DNA of 63,791 nt from Luminiphilus sp. GTDB taxonomy: Bacteria > Pseudomonadota > Gammaproteobacteria > Pseudomonadales > Halieaceae. The position numbers were made by a program, and so were the translations under genes. Below are positions 1 through 8,365 of this stretch, one piece after another (position 1 is the first letter of the stretch; the number at the start of each line of letters is the position of its first letter). The notes under the pieces were generated by a model that saw only the letters and a list, made by a program, of their open reading frames with translations, did not search any database and was not told the DNA's origin. Where the stretch lies: contig JAAXJC010000184.1 of assembly GCA_012270045.1 (NCBI GenBank), positions 1-63,791 of the forward strand, read 5' to 3'.

Positions 1-1
1 C

Positions 2-1111
2 GCGGTCAGTGTCGGCGAGACACTCGCCATTGCGCCCCTGATTGAAACACTGTTGGCCCGCCGTCCAGACCTCGCCGTCCTGGTGACATCCACCACCCCA
101 ACCGGAGCGGAGCAGGTGCGACGCCTGTTTGGAGAACGGGTTGAGCAGGCGTGGCTACCGCTGGACAGCCCTGGCGCCGTAGCCCGATGCCTTAACCACT
201 GGCGACCCGCCGTACTGGTGCTGGTGGAAACCGAGTTGTGGCCGCAACTGATTAACCAGTGCCGGGGCCGGGGCATCAAAACCCTGTTACTCAACGCCAG
301 ACTCTCGGCACGGTCCCTGCGCCGCTATGCCCGCCTGGGCTCCCTGGCCAGGAACAGCATTGCTGAGCTCGACCATATAGCCTGCCAGCACGCCGCCGAC
401 GCCCGTCGATTCCGGTGGCTGGGTGCCGATGCCAGAAAGGTCTCGGTAGCGGGCACCCTGAAGTTTGATATTGCGATCGGCGCCCTGGAAGGCCAGCGGG
501 ATGCCCTGGCACTGGACCTGGGCACCCGGCTATCTGGCCGACCCGTTTTCCTGGCTGCCAGTACCCACACTGGCGAAGATGCCAGTGTCATCGAAGCCTT
601 CAAGGCACTCAGGCAGCGACTGCCCAACTGCGTGCTGTGGTTGGCGCCGCGACATCCGTCCCGGTCAGGGGAAATATTGGAACTGCTGCAAGCGGCAGGA
701 CTGCCGACGATCACCCGATCATCCGGAGAGAGCATCAGTGACGAAACGGAAGTCCTGCTCATCGATACCCTGGGCGAACTGGCCGCGTTCACCGGCCTGG
801 CCTCGGTGGTTTTCATTGGCGGCAGCCTGGTACCCCACGGCGGGCACAATCCCCTGGAAGCGCTGGTATTCGGCAAACCCGTGCTCACCGGCCCGCACAC
901 GGATAACTTCGCCACCCTATACAGGGATATGGAAAAAGCCCACGTGGTCACCCGGGTCGGCGATGCTGACGAGCTTGCCGAGGCACCTGCCGACAACCTG
1001 ACCACTGCTGCCCGGGACCATTTCGCACAGGCCGGGCCGGACTTTGTAGACGCCCGTCGGGGCGCACTGGAGATCCAATACACCCGGCTGGAGCAGGCGC
1101 TGCAGCCCTGA
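2..1111 (+). CDS. waaA: Kdo transferase (LPS inner core), 5'-truncated by window edge
   Basis: Glycosyltransferase that moves Kdo from CMP-Kdo onto the lipid A precursor at the inner membrane, the first inner-core step of LPS synthesis. The frame is open to the left edge, so the N-terminal membrane anchor is missing; 369 residues are visible against about 425 in E. coli WaaA. The visible sequence opens with VSVGE, the block holding the family's catalytic-type Glu, and near visible residue 275 has GGSLVPHGGHNPLEAL, the conserved nucleotide-sugar block of KdtA. An in-frame TTG at 53 is only an internal codon. It stands alone on the plus strand, 105 bases before the next gene. Confidence 0.92.
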   Translation, partial: AVSVGETLAIAPLIETLLARRPDLAVLVTSTTPTGAEQVRRLFGERVEQAWLPLDSPGAVARCLNHWRPAVLVLVETELWPQLINQCRGRGIKTLLLNARLSARSLRRYARLGSLARNSIAELDHIACQHAADARRFRWLGADARKVSVAGTLKFDIAIGALEGQRDALALDLGTRLSGRPVFLAASTHTGEDASVIEAFKALRQRLPNCVLWLAPRHPSRSGEILELLQAAGLPTITRSSGESISDETEVLLIDTLGELAAFTGLASVVFIGGSLVPHGGHNPLEALVFGKPVLTGPHTDNFATLYRDMEKAHVVTRVGDADELAEAPADNLTTAARDHFAQAGPDFVDARRGALEIQYTRLEQALQP

Positions 1112-1216
1112 CCACCCACGAGCAGGGGGCAGTTGACCTGGTGGCTGCATGACATCGCCGGGCTGCGCTATAACAGGGACAGGCCCCTCCTGACCCCTAG
1201 CTGTTGACGAGTAAGC

Positions 1217-2833
1217 ATGTCCGAACACACCCACACTTTGGCAACCCTGGACTGGCTGGTCATCGGCGGCTATCTCTGCGCCATCCTTGGCCTGGCGTTT
1301 TGGTTGGCCCGCAGCCAGCATGATCGTATCGACTATTTTGTCGCAGGCCGCCGGATCGGGGCCTGGCCCGTAGCCCTGTCGGTCATGGCGACCCAATGCT
1401 CAACCAACAGTATTCTGGGCGCCCCCGCCTTTGTTGCTTTTGCTGCCGGCGGCGGCCTGGTCTGGCTTCAGTATGAACTCGCCGTGCCCCTGGCCATGAT
1501 CGTGCTGATGCTGTTCATCCTGCCCCGATTCCACAGTCTGCAACTGCTGTCGATTTATGGCTTCCTGGAACAACGGTTCGACACCAGGACCCGGCGGGTG
1601 CTCAGCGGCTTGTTTTTGTTTGTGCGGGCGTTTGCCACTGCGGTCACGGTTTATGGCGTAGCACTGGTGATCGACCTGATTACCGGACTGGGCTTTGTTA
1701 CATCGGTGCTGCTGCTGGGGGCCTTTACGGTCCTGTATGACTGCATGGGCGGTATCCGGGGCGTCATCTACAGCGACGTACTACAACTGCTGATCCTCAC
1801 CGCGGTATTGGCACTGGTGCTGTACACACTGGTGGTGGATGCCGGAGGCGCCGCGGCGCTACTCGACAGCTTTCAGCCAGAGCGCCGTCGGGCACTGGAT
1901 TTCGGCGGGCTGGGCATTGCGGATGGCCAAACCTTTGGCTTCTGGCCAATGCTACTGGGGGGCCTGTTTTTGTACGTCTCTTACTACGGCTGTGACCAGA
2001 GTCAGGTACAGCGCATGCTGTGCACCGAAAACGCCCGGGAAACCAACCGGGCCCTGTTCATCAATGGCCTGCTGCGTTTTCCATTGGTGGCCCTGTACTG
2101 CGCAGTGGGCGTTGGTATCGGCGTCTACGCCCTCAATAACCCCGGGTTTCTGGGCCAACTGCCTGCAACCGAAACCGGGCCCGAGGTGAACCTGGCGGTA
2201 CCGGTCTACATGATGTCCAGTCTTCCTGCAGGTGTGGTGGGTCTGGGACTGGTGGCACTTTTCGCCGCCGCCATGTCATCACTGGATTCGGTCATTAATT
2301 CCCTGTCAGCCTCGACCATGGAGGACTTTATTCGACCCCTGCGCAAGAACGAGTGGCCAGAGCACCAGGATATCTGGTGGTCGCGGGCTGTGACCGCGGG
2401 CTGGGGTGGCATCACGGTCGGAATGTCCTTTTTCGTTGGTGACATCGCCCCCACTGTTCTTGAAGCCATCAATAAAATTGGCTCCCTCGCCAATGGCCCC
2501 GTGTTGGCGGTGTTCGTGCTCGGCTTTTGTAGCCGAAGCATCTCTGGCACGGGGGCTATTACCGGTCTGTTGCTGGGCATGCTGTGCAACGGCCTGTGCT
2601 GGCTTTACCTACCCGACCTGTCGTGGCTGTGGTGGAACCCGATAGGCTTTGCCGTCGCCGTCATCGCGGCCGGAGCCTGCCAGCGACTGATGCCTGGCCG
2701 GCTGCCATCGGCCAGCCATGAGGGCGTCACCGACGCGACAGACCTGCCGTCGCTGGCGCCATCCCAGCGGCGCTGGAGTGGACTGCTGGCGCTCTGGTTC
2801 TTTGTTTTGCTGGCGGCGCTGTCTGTGCTGTAG
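1217..2833 (+). CDS. Sodium:solute symporter (SSS family)
   Basis: Inner-membrane Na+-coupled carrier of 538 residues with about 13 hydrophobic segments, a normal length for the family. The N-terminal YFVAGRRIGAWPVALSVMATQCSTN region is the usual SSS entry block (helices 1-2). The helix around residues 350-375 contains AAAMSSLDSVINSLSAS, the SSS signature that supplies Ser/Thr ligands of the Na2 sodium site. The spacing resembles the SGLT/SMCT and PutP branches, but substrate cannot be read from sequence. It converges with the enoyl-CoA hydratase gene on the other strand and has no obvious partner gene. Confidence 0.88.
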   Translation: MSEHTHTLATLDWLVIGGYLCAILGLAFWLARSQHDRIDYFVAGRRIGAWPVALSVMATQCSTNSILGAPAFVAFAAGGGLVWLQYELAVPLAMIVLMLFILPRFHSLQLLSIYGFLEQRFDTRTRRVLSGLFLFVRAFATAVTVYGVALVIDLITGLGFVTSVLLLGAFTVLYDCMGGIRGVIYSDVLQLLILTAVLALVLYTLVVDAGGAAALLDSFQPERRRALDFGGLGIADGQTFGFWPMLLGGLFLYVSYYGCDQSQVQRMLCTENARETNRALFINGLLRFPLVALYCAVGVGIGVYALNNPGFLGQLPATETGPEVNLAVPVYMMSSLPAGVVGLGLVALFAAAMSSLDSVINSLSASTMEDFIRPLRKNEWPEHQDIWWSRAVTAGWGGITVGMSFFVGDIAPTVLEAINKIGSLANGPVLAVFVLGFCSRSISGTGAITGLLLGMLCNGLCWLYLPDLSWLWWNPIGFAVAVIAAGACQRLMPGRLPSASHEGVTDATDLPSLAPSQRRWSGLLALWFFVLLAALSVL

Positions 2834-2910
2834 GACGAAGGTTCAGGCAGCGGATCACCCCATTTGCGCCGGCGGCAGCTGCGACAGTGGCCCCACCGAC
2901 CCCGGGCCCG

Positions 2911-3708
2911 TTATTCCCCGGTAAAGCGGGGCTCGCGCTTCTCCAGAAAAGCCGCCACCGCCTCCCGATGATCCCGGGTCTGGTGGGCAAATCCCTGTTG
3001 TACCGACGCGGTATCCAGGGCCTCTGCCAGGGACTGGCCCCCGGCCTGGCGCAGCATTTTTTTGGCGCGGCTCACCGCCGACGGTGGATTGGCAGCAATT
3101 TTCATCGCCAGGGCGTGACAGGTGGGCAGCAGCTCCGCCCCATCAACCACCCGGGACACCAGGCCCCACTGCAGCGCGGTTTCGGCGTCAATCATCTCTC
3201 CGGTCAGCGCCATCTCCGTCGCCCGGGAAAATCCGACGATCCGCGGCAACAACCAGGCGCCACCATCACCGGGAATCAACCCCAGTTTGACAAAGCTCTC
3301 TGCGAAACGGGCCTCATGGGAGGCGATACGGATGTCGCACATGCAAGTCAGGTCGCAGCCCGCGCCGATAGCCGCCCCGTTGATGGCTGCGATCACCGGC
3401 ACCCCCAGCGCCTCCATCGCCAGCGGGATACGCTGGATGCCCTGGCGGTAGTTATCACGGGTCGCCTCGGGTGAATCTCCAATCAAGCTGTCCGGGCCCG
3501 GCTGCATCTGCCTCAGGTCGCCCCCGGAACAGAACGCCCTGCCAGCACCGGTCAGGATGACGGCCCGCACCGAGCCATCGGCGTCAGCCTCCTCCAAGGC
3601 ACCGACCAAGGCATTGACCATGGCCAGATCGGTGATGGGGTTGCGCCGTTCGGGCCGGTTCAGGGTCAGGGTTCGGATCGGGCCGTCCTGGGTCGTCAGG
3701 ATATCCAT
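2911..3708 (-). CDS. Enoyl-CoA hydratase/isomerase (crotonase) family protein
   Basis: Crotonase-fold protein of 265 residues acting on an acyl-CoA thioester. Oxyanion-hole blocks are present: FCSGGDL near residue 60 and NGAAIGAGCDL at 110-120. Compared with classical hydratase, the first catalytic Glu position (PE before the LG.IPG block) is Phe139, while the second Glu is kept (ATEMALTG, Glu165) and an Asp sits in PGDGG (148). Hydratase activity of the classical type is therefore uncertain; isomerase, hydrolase or another crotonase reaction is possible. It is the last gene of a minus-strand run with an S58-type peptidase and a CoA-transferase, which fits acyl-CoA catabolism. Confidence 0.85.
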   Translation of the reverse strand: MDILTTQDGPIRTLTLNRPERRNPITDLAMVNALVGALEEADADGSVRAVILTGAGRAFCSGGDLRQMQPGPDSLIGDSPEATRDNYRQGIQRIPLAMEALGVPVIAAINGAAIGAGCDLTCMCDIRIASHEARFAESFVKLGLIPGDGGAWLLPRIVGFSRATEMALTGEMIDAETALQWGLVSRVVDGAELLPTCHALAMKIAANPPSAVSRAKKMLRQAGGQSLAEALDTASVQQGFAHQTRDHREAVAAFLEKREPRFTGE

Positions 3709-3858
3709 GGAGCTTCACTCCCATTGGTGGTTTGGAGCCTGGAAGTGTAGCCCAAGGCGTGCCGGCGAGATTGTGTCCGTGGGGCGGGGAACGGCCAGAT
3801 GCTACTGCATCGATTCCTGGAGGGGCCGGCCCTGGCTTGGGCCCCAGCCCGCTCATTT

Positions 3859-4773
3859 TCAGGTCACGGGTCGGGGTAACGCCGCGCGAATCGCCTGTTC
3901 AACGGCATCGGCCGCGAGCATACCCAGGCGATTGACGTCCACGGCCCCGAGCTTGCAGGTCGCCGCGGTAAACAGCGTGTCGCCATCGTACAGGGTGTGG
4001 GCGGGACGAACGGCCCGGGCCAGTCCATCGTGGGCCATCTGGGATATCTTCAGCGCTTCGCTTTTGGTCAGGGTGGCGTTGGTCAGCACCGCCCCAAGGG
4101 TGGGGTGGGTCCCCGGCATGGGCCCTGTTCCAGCATAGGCACCGGACGCTCTGACACTTGCCGGCGCCGTGCTGACCCCAATCGCCGCGCCATCGGCACC
4201 GTAAACCTCCCCGTAGGGATTAACCGCCACCACCGCGGCCACACAGTGGCCGCTGTTCAGTTCGATGCAGTGTGCTCCCAAACCCGCCGGGGAAGCGTAT
4301 TGAGCACCGTAGAGCTTGCCCAGGGTGGCGCCAACGCCGGCTCCCACAGCCCCTGTCTCAATACCCCCGGGCCGGGCCGCCTCGGCGGCGACACGTCCCA
4401 TCTCGAAATCGGGTCGGGCATCCGCAGCCCCGACCGCGAGGTCATACAGCACGGCCCCGGTGACAATAGGCACTCGGGCAACGCCGGTGGCAAAACCCAC
4501 GTCGGCTGACTCCAAGGCCCGGACCACGCCGCTCATGGCATCCAGACCCCAGACACTGCCCCCCGCCAGTACGATGGCATGGACCCGATCAATGAGATTT
4601 TCGGGCTTTAGCAGATCGGTTTCCCGGGTGCCCGGGGCCGCACCCCGCACATCCACCGCGGCCACCGCCCCGTCATCGAAACGTAGCACTGTGACGCCGG
4701 TCTTGCCGACGGGGTCTGTGCCGTGACCGAAGGTCACGCCATCGAGCCCGCTGAATTCATAAAAGGCCGTCAC
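3859..4773 (-). CDS. P1/S58-type peptidase family protein (DmpA/NylC-like), altered cleavage site
   Basis: Member of the DmpA/NylC Ntn-hydrolase-like family (304 residues). Active members cut themselves at an internal Asn-Thr or Gly-Ser bond and use the new N-terminal Thr/Ser as nucleophile on amides or peptides. Family blocks are clear: LAGGSVWGLDAMSGV at 69-83, NPYGEVYGADG near 185-195, and LTKSEALKISQMAHDGLARA at 235-254. Where relatives have NTT followed by (I/L)GVV(A/L)T, this protein reads HPTLGAVLT (His223, Pro224), so the usual Asn-Thr scissile dyad is absent. A single-chain or inactive form is possible. It sits between a CoA-transferase and a crotonase on the same strand. Confidence 0.82.
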   Translation of the reverse strand: MTAFYEFSGLDGVTFGHGTDPVGKTGVTVLRFDDGAVAAVDVRGAAPGTRETDLLKPENLIDRVHAIVLAGGSVWGLDAMSGVVRALESADVGFATGVARVPIVTGAVLYDLAVGAADARPDFEMGRVAAEAARPGGIETGAVGAGVGATLGKLYGAQYASPAGLGAHCIELNSGHCVAAVVAVNPYGEVYGADGAAIGVSTAPASVRASGAYAGTGPMPGTHPTLGAVLTNATLTKSEALKISQMAHDGLARAVRPAHTLYDGDTLFTAATCKLGAVDVNRLGMLAADAVEQAIRAALPRPVT

Positions 4774-4873
4774 GGTCTAGGTACTCGATCCTGTCGGTCT
4801 GGATTGGCTGGCCGGGCACAGGGAGGGGATGCGCCGCCACATCCGCCCACGACGTCGGCCGACCCCAGAGCCC

Positions 4874-6082
4874 TCAACTGACACCCAACTTGCCCGCAGC
4901 CAGCAGCTCATCTACCTGCTCGGTGGTGAAGCCGAGTTCCATCATGACTTCCCTGCTGTGTTGTCCCAGACCTGGCGACGGCTCCGCCAAAGACGTTGCA
5001 GCACCGTCAAACTGCACCGGTGGCCTGGGCGCCGTCAGCCTGCCCAGATTCTCGGTGACATAGGTCTCGAGGACAGCCAAAGCGTCTATCTGTTCGTTTT
5101 GGGTAACGCTGTCCCGGGATTCACAGGGGGCACTGGGAATGTCTGCCGCCTCGAAGGCGGTCATGATCTCCGCAACCGTCAGGTGGCACATGCCATCTTT
5201 CAGCACCGCGGAGAAGGCCTCCAGATTCATGAACCGGCTGGCCAGGGTGGCAAACCGGGGGTCGGTCCTGAGTTCTTCACGGCCCACCAGATCCAACACC
5301 GCCTGCCAGTGCTTATCTTGCAGAATCGACGCTGCTATCGCCCCATCCCGGGCCTGGATGGTCTGGTAGCTCTCTGAAATGGGCGGCATATGCAGCACGT
5401 CGTCATCGTGGAGGGTTCGGTGCATCATGCCGTCCGGCCACATGAAAGCCAGGCAGGCGTGCAGCATGGAGATATCAATATGCTGTCCCTCGCCGGTACT
5501 GTGCCGGGCCAACAGGGCTGCGGTGACGGCCTGGGCGGTGGTGTAGGCAGTCACCTTGTCGCACATCAGCATGCGCACGAACTCAAATTCGTCATCGCCT
5601 CCTTGCAACCCGGTAATGCCCGCAATGCCCTGGATCACATGATCATAGGCGGGACGATCGTGCAGGGGCCCCCGGGTGCCGAAACCGGTCACCGAGACAT
5701 TGATCAGTCCCGGGTTAAGTTCGCGCAGGGCGTCGCTGCCCAGGCCGAGTTGGTCCATAACCCCGGGGCGATAGTTGTTGAGCAACACATCGGCCCGGGT
5801 CGCCAGACGACGTACCGCCTCGACACCCGACTCGTGCTTGAGGTTAATCGCCAGGGAGCGCTTGCCCCTGTTGCAATTGTGAAACAGCGCCGAGGTTCCG
5901 GCCTTCTGACTGCCCAGCATGCGCATGGGGTCACCGATCCTGACCGGTTCCACCTTGATGACCCGGGCGCCCTGGGAACGGAGCGTCATCGCCGCCAGTG
6001 AACAGGTGACCATGGTGGACAGTTCAACCACCTCGACTCCTGCCAGGGGTTGCTGCGCGGTCACCGGGTTATCCGTAGACAC
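4874..6082 (-). CDS. CoA-transferase family III (CaiB/BaiF)
   Basis: Cytosolic enzyme of 402 residues that moves coenzyme A between carboxylic acids through a covalent aspartyl intermediate. N-terminal PLAGVEVVELSTMVTCSLAAM and GARVIKVEP match the family's first Rossmann block. LAINLKHESG and DVLLNNYRPGVMDQLGLG follow in the usual order. RPAYDHVIQG near 145-155 carries the conserved catalytic-type Asp. Length and layout are typical of formyl-CoA, carnitine or bile-acid CoA-transferases; the acid used cannot be told. It leads the minus-strand group with the S58-type peptidase and crotonase, 100 bases upstream of the peptidase. Confidence 0.9.
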   Translation of the reverse strand: MSTDNPVTAQQPLAGVEVVELSTMVTCSLAAMTLRSQGARVIKVEPVRIGDPMRMLGSQKAGTSALFHNCNRGKRSLAINLKHESGVEAVRRLATRADVLLNNYRPGVMDQLGLGSDALRELNPGLINVSVTGFGTRGPLHDRPAYDHVIQGIAGITGLQGGDDEFEFVRMLMCDKVTAYTTAQAVTAALLARHSTGEGQHIDISMLHACLAFMWPDGMMHRTLHDDDVLHMPPISESYQTIQARDGAIAASILQDKHWQAVLDLVGREELRTDPRFATLASRFMNLEAFSAVLKDGMCHLTVAEIMTAFEAADIPSAPCESRDSVTQNEQIDALAVLETYVTENLGRLTAPRPPVQFDGAATSLAEPSPGLGQHSREVMMELGFTTEQVDELLAAGKLGVS

Positions 6083-6088
6083 GGGCCG

Positions 6089-6583
6089 TTACCGGATAAT
6101 GAAACGCAGCATCACCGCATCGGAACCGGGGTTGTCGCTTTGGGTGCTGCCGTTGGACATATGGTCATAGGACAGGGAGATTGAGAAATCGTCGTTGATC
6201 TCATAACCCGCGCCGAGCAGGGATCGGAAATGCAACGCGCCCCCCAAATCGGTGTCGCCGTCGCGGTACAGCCCGGGCATAAAACTACCCTCTATAAAGA
6301 ACCCGCCGTCAAATCGATAGCGGCCCGCCACACCTGCTCCCGCAAAGGCGTCACCGTCGCCATCGATGCGACCGGCCACCGCAATATTGCCCGATAACCC
6401 GCCAACCGTTGCAAAGTCCCGCCAGTGATACTCGACCACACCGCCCACCCCGTGTGTATCGACGTCACTGGTGACACCGGCCACCCAGTCGGCCTGCACA
6501 GGATTTACGAACAGTGACAACAAGCCAACAAGTATCAGCTGATGGTAGTTACCCGCCCGTGGGCAGCGATCGTTTGAAGCCAT
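6089..6583 (-). CDS. PagL-like outer-membrane beta-barrel (lipid A 3-O-deacylase family)
   Basis: Small exported protein of 164 residues: signal peptide (LILVGLLSLFVNPVQA, ending near 31) followed by alternating hydrophobic strands, consistent with an 8-strand barrel. Close to the C-terminus is YDHMSNGSTQSDNPGSD. This matches the PagL active-site block (H.SN...NPG), with His141 and Ser143 at the catalytic positions. Counting 12 residues on from the Ser, where PagL of Pseudomonas has its Glu, this protein has Asp155. PagL removes the 3-O acyl chain of lipid A; that role is inferred. The ATG at 6583 has AAGG six bases upstream; an upstream in-frame ATG at 6604 has no spacer after its purine run and is less likely. 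Confidence 0.66.
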   Translation of the reverse strand: MASNDRCPRAGNYHQLILVGLLSLFVNPVQADWVAGVTSDVDTHGVGGVVEYHWRDFATVGGLSGNIAVAGRIDGDGDAFAGAGVAGRYRFDGGFFIEGSFMPGLYRDGDTDLGGALHFRSLLGAGYEINDDFSISLSYDHMSNGSTQSDNPGSDAVMLRFIIR

Positions 6584-6685
6584 GGGACACCTTGTTATTT
6601 TCATCCCTTTATCGAGTCAACAATCCTAATAAGGCAGATCAGTTGTCTGTTTGGGGCAACGGGCCTCGGTTCCAGACTGCGAAGA

Positions 6686-7858
6686 CTATGCCACTTTACC
6701 GAAACCCGATACAGCCTCAAGTATGGTGGTGATCAGATGCCTTTCCGAGGCGTCCAGCTCCGGCCGCCAGACATCGAACAACAGGATGGTTCTCGGGCTA
6801 CTGCCATTGTTCCAGGCTTCATGACTGACACTGTCATCAAAGGCCCAGCCCTCACCCCGGCGGGCCTCACGGGTATCTGCCCCAACCCGCAAGCCGCAGC
6901 CCTCGGGCACTGTCAGCGGCAGGTGGCAAATAAACCGACAGTTGAGCATGCCGGTGTGGGGCTCAATACGCGCCCCCGGGTTGAGCTTGGAAAACAGCAC
7001 CGAGGGCGCTAAGCCGTTGACACGGGTGAGTGGCAGGTCCTCCATCAACCGCTTTGTCTCGGGGCAGGACGCCATAATGTCCTCCTGGGCCAGGCTGTCC
7101 TGCCAGAGGAAAGCCGAGGTCCAGTCGTCGCTATCAAGCAGCGCGGTCTCTGACCCCTGGGGCCTGTCCAGCCCACTGTGCACATAAGGGGAAAATCGGT
7201 CGGCGTGGCGGCTCAACAGGCTCTGCAATTCGCCTTCAATGAGGTCGGTGTGTCCCTCGAGATCCCTCATCCAGGGCAGCTGCTCCTTGGGAAAATAGGT
7301 GTAGTAACCCATGTCAGCCATGAAGAACACGTGGGGGGCCTGGGGATAGGTCTGCCCCGGATCCGCGCGCTGTTCCTTGCCCAGCAGCAGGTCCAGGGAC
7401 TGGTTGAAGCGGGGAGAAGCCTGCTCCCTTTTGTACCCTGCCGCGGCAAGGCGGTCGTTGAGGTGTTGCTGGAAAATACCGCCCAGTTGTTGCAGGCGAC
7501 TCTGGATGCGCCCCAAATCCGATGCCAGTTGCTTGGGGACCTCGGGCAGGGTCGCCGCAAGGCGCAGCACCAGGTTGTAGTGGGCGCTGGCGCCCTGGAA
7601 ATCATCTTTGCCCAACATGATGTCGCCCTTGATGATCAGGGCGCGCATGTTGTGGGGTTCTTCCCGAAGTACGGCGTCTACGGCGACCTCCGCGGCGGGA
7701 ACATCAGCGTCAACCAGCGCAGCCAGTGCCAGGCCCAGCCAGCAACGGGCCGTGGCGATGTCAGCGTCAACCGCCTGCTGGAAAATCGAACGGGCCTCAC
7801 GACCCCGGCCCGCCTGCAGGGCGGCAATTCCCTCCTGGAACAGTTCCGGCTCTGTCAT
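6686..7858 (-). CDS. TPR plus aspartyl/asparaginyl beta-hydroxylase domain protein
   Basis: 390-residue protein with two parts. Residues about 1-110 form TPR-like helical pairs (EGIAALQAGRGREARSIFQQAV and the next repeats). The C-terminal half is an AspH/LpxO-type 2-oxoglutarate, Fe(II) oxygenase domain: IEPHTGMLNCRFICHLPL gives the first iron His, RRGEGWAFDDSVSHEAWN gives the second His, and FDVWRP ends the core. AspH enzymes lack the usual carboxylate ligand, as here. A substrate (protein side chain or lipid) cannot be told. The start at 7858 overlaps the stop of the upstream gene as ATGA, a sign of translational coupling; a start at 7888 is also open. Confidence 0.85.
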   Translation of the reverse strand: MTEPELFQEGIAALQAGRGREARSIFQQAVDADIATARCWLGLALAALVDADVPAAEVAVDAVLREEPHNMRALIIKGDIMLGKDDFQGASAHYNLVLRLAATLPEVPKQLASDLGRIQSRLQQLGGIFQQHLNDRLAAAGYKREQASPRFNQSLDLLLGKEQRADPGQTYPQAPHVFFMADMGYYTYFPKEQLPWMRDLEGHTDLIEGELQSLLSRHADRFSPYVHSGLDRPQGSETALLDSDDWTSAFLWQDSLAQEDIMASCPETKRLMEDLPLTRVNGLAPSVLFSKLNPGARIEPHTGMLNCRFICHLPLTVPEGCGLRVGADTREARRGEGWAFDDSVSHEAWNNGSSPRTILLFDVWRPELDASERHLITTILEAVSGFGKVA

Positions 7859-8283
7859 CCCCGAACCCTGCAGAACAGAACGAAGCACCAGCCTCCCATT
7901 GCCCCAGCCAGGCCCTGCAGTAGCAGGCCAAAGGTGGACCTGACTGCAGCAAAACCGATCAGGCCCAGGGTCGCCTCCATAATCAGGTGCAGGGCGACCA
8001 GGGCGACGAAGCCGGCAAGGACATAGGTCGCGGTGCGGGGTAGCCCCAGACGCCGGTACAGCTGGGCGGCGACAGGTAGGGCAATCAACAATGACAGGGC
8101 GACCAGGGGTAGATAAGCACCCAGCAGACCCAGCCAGTCAAACAGGACAGCTGACACCACGTCCCCGAACGTGACCGGCATACCGAGGTCGGCTAGGCCC
8201 GCCATAATGATCAGGGTCGACAGCAAACTGCCCAGCAAATAGGTCACCAGCGTAGCGGGAAAGTAAGCAGCGATAGCGCGCAC
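7855..8283 (-). CDS. Small four-helix membrane protein of unknown function
   Basis: 142 residues with four clear hydrophobic helices at about 8-30, 45-72, 84-105 and 112-138. The start is GTG with AAGGAG a few bases upstream. I do not recognise the family and see no catalytic motif. Its last codons overlap the start of the TPR-AspH gene by four bases, so the two are almost certainly cotranscribed and this protein may anchor or serve that hydroxylase (inference). Upstream, an 82-base divergent spacer separates it from the sugar dehydrogenase gene. Confidence 0.7.
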   Translation of the reverse strand: MRAIAAYFPATLVTYLLGSLLSTLIIMAGLADLGMPVTFGDVVSAVLFDWLGLLGAYLPLVALSLLIALPVAAQLYRRLGLPRTATYVLAGFVALVALHLIMEATLGLIGFAAVRSTFGLLLQGLAGAMGGWCFVLFCRVRG

Positions 8284-8365
8284 AGGGGCTCCTTATTGAC
8301 AACAGTGCAACGGGGCACCGGGAAGAGGTTATAGTGGGGCGCATCCAGATACCAGAGAACGCACC

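Noticed and set aside
8296-8335. TTGACA and TATAGT before the sugar dehydrogenase gene
   Set aside because: The spacer is 28 bases, far from the 16-18 needed for a sigma70 promoter.
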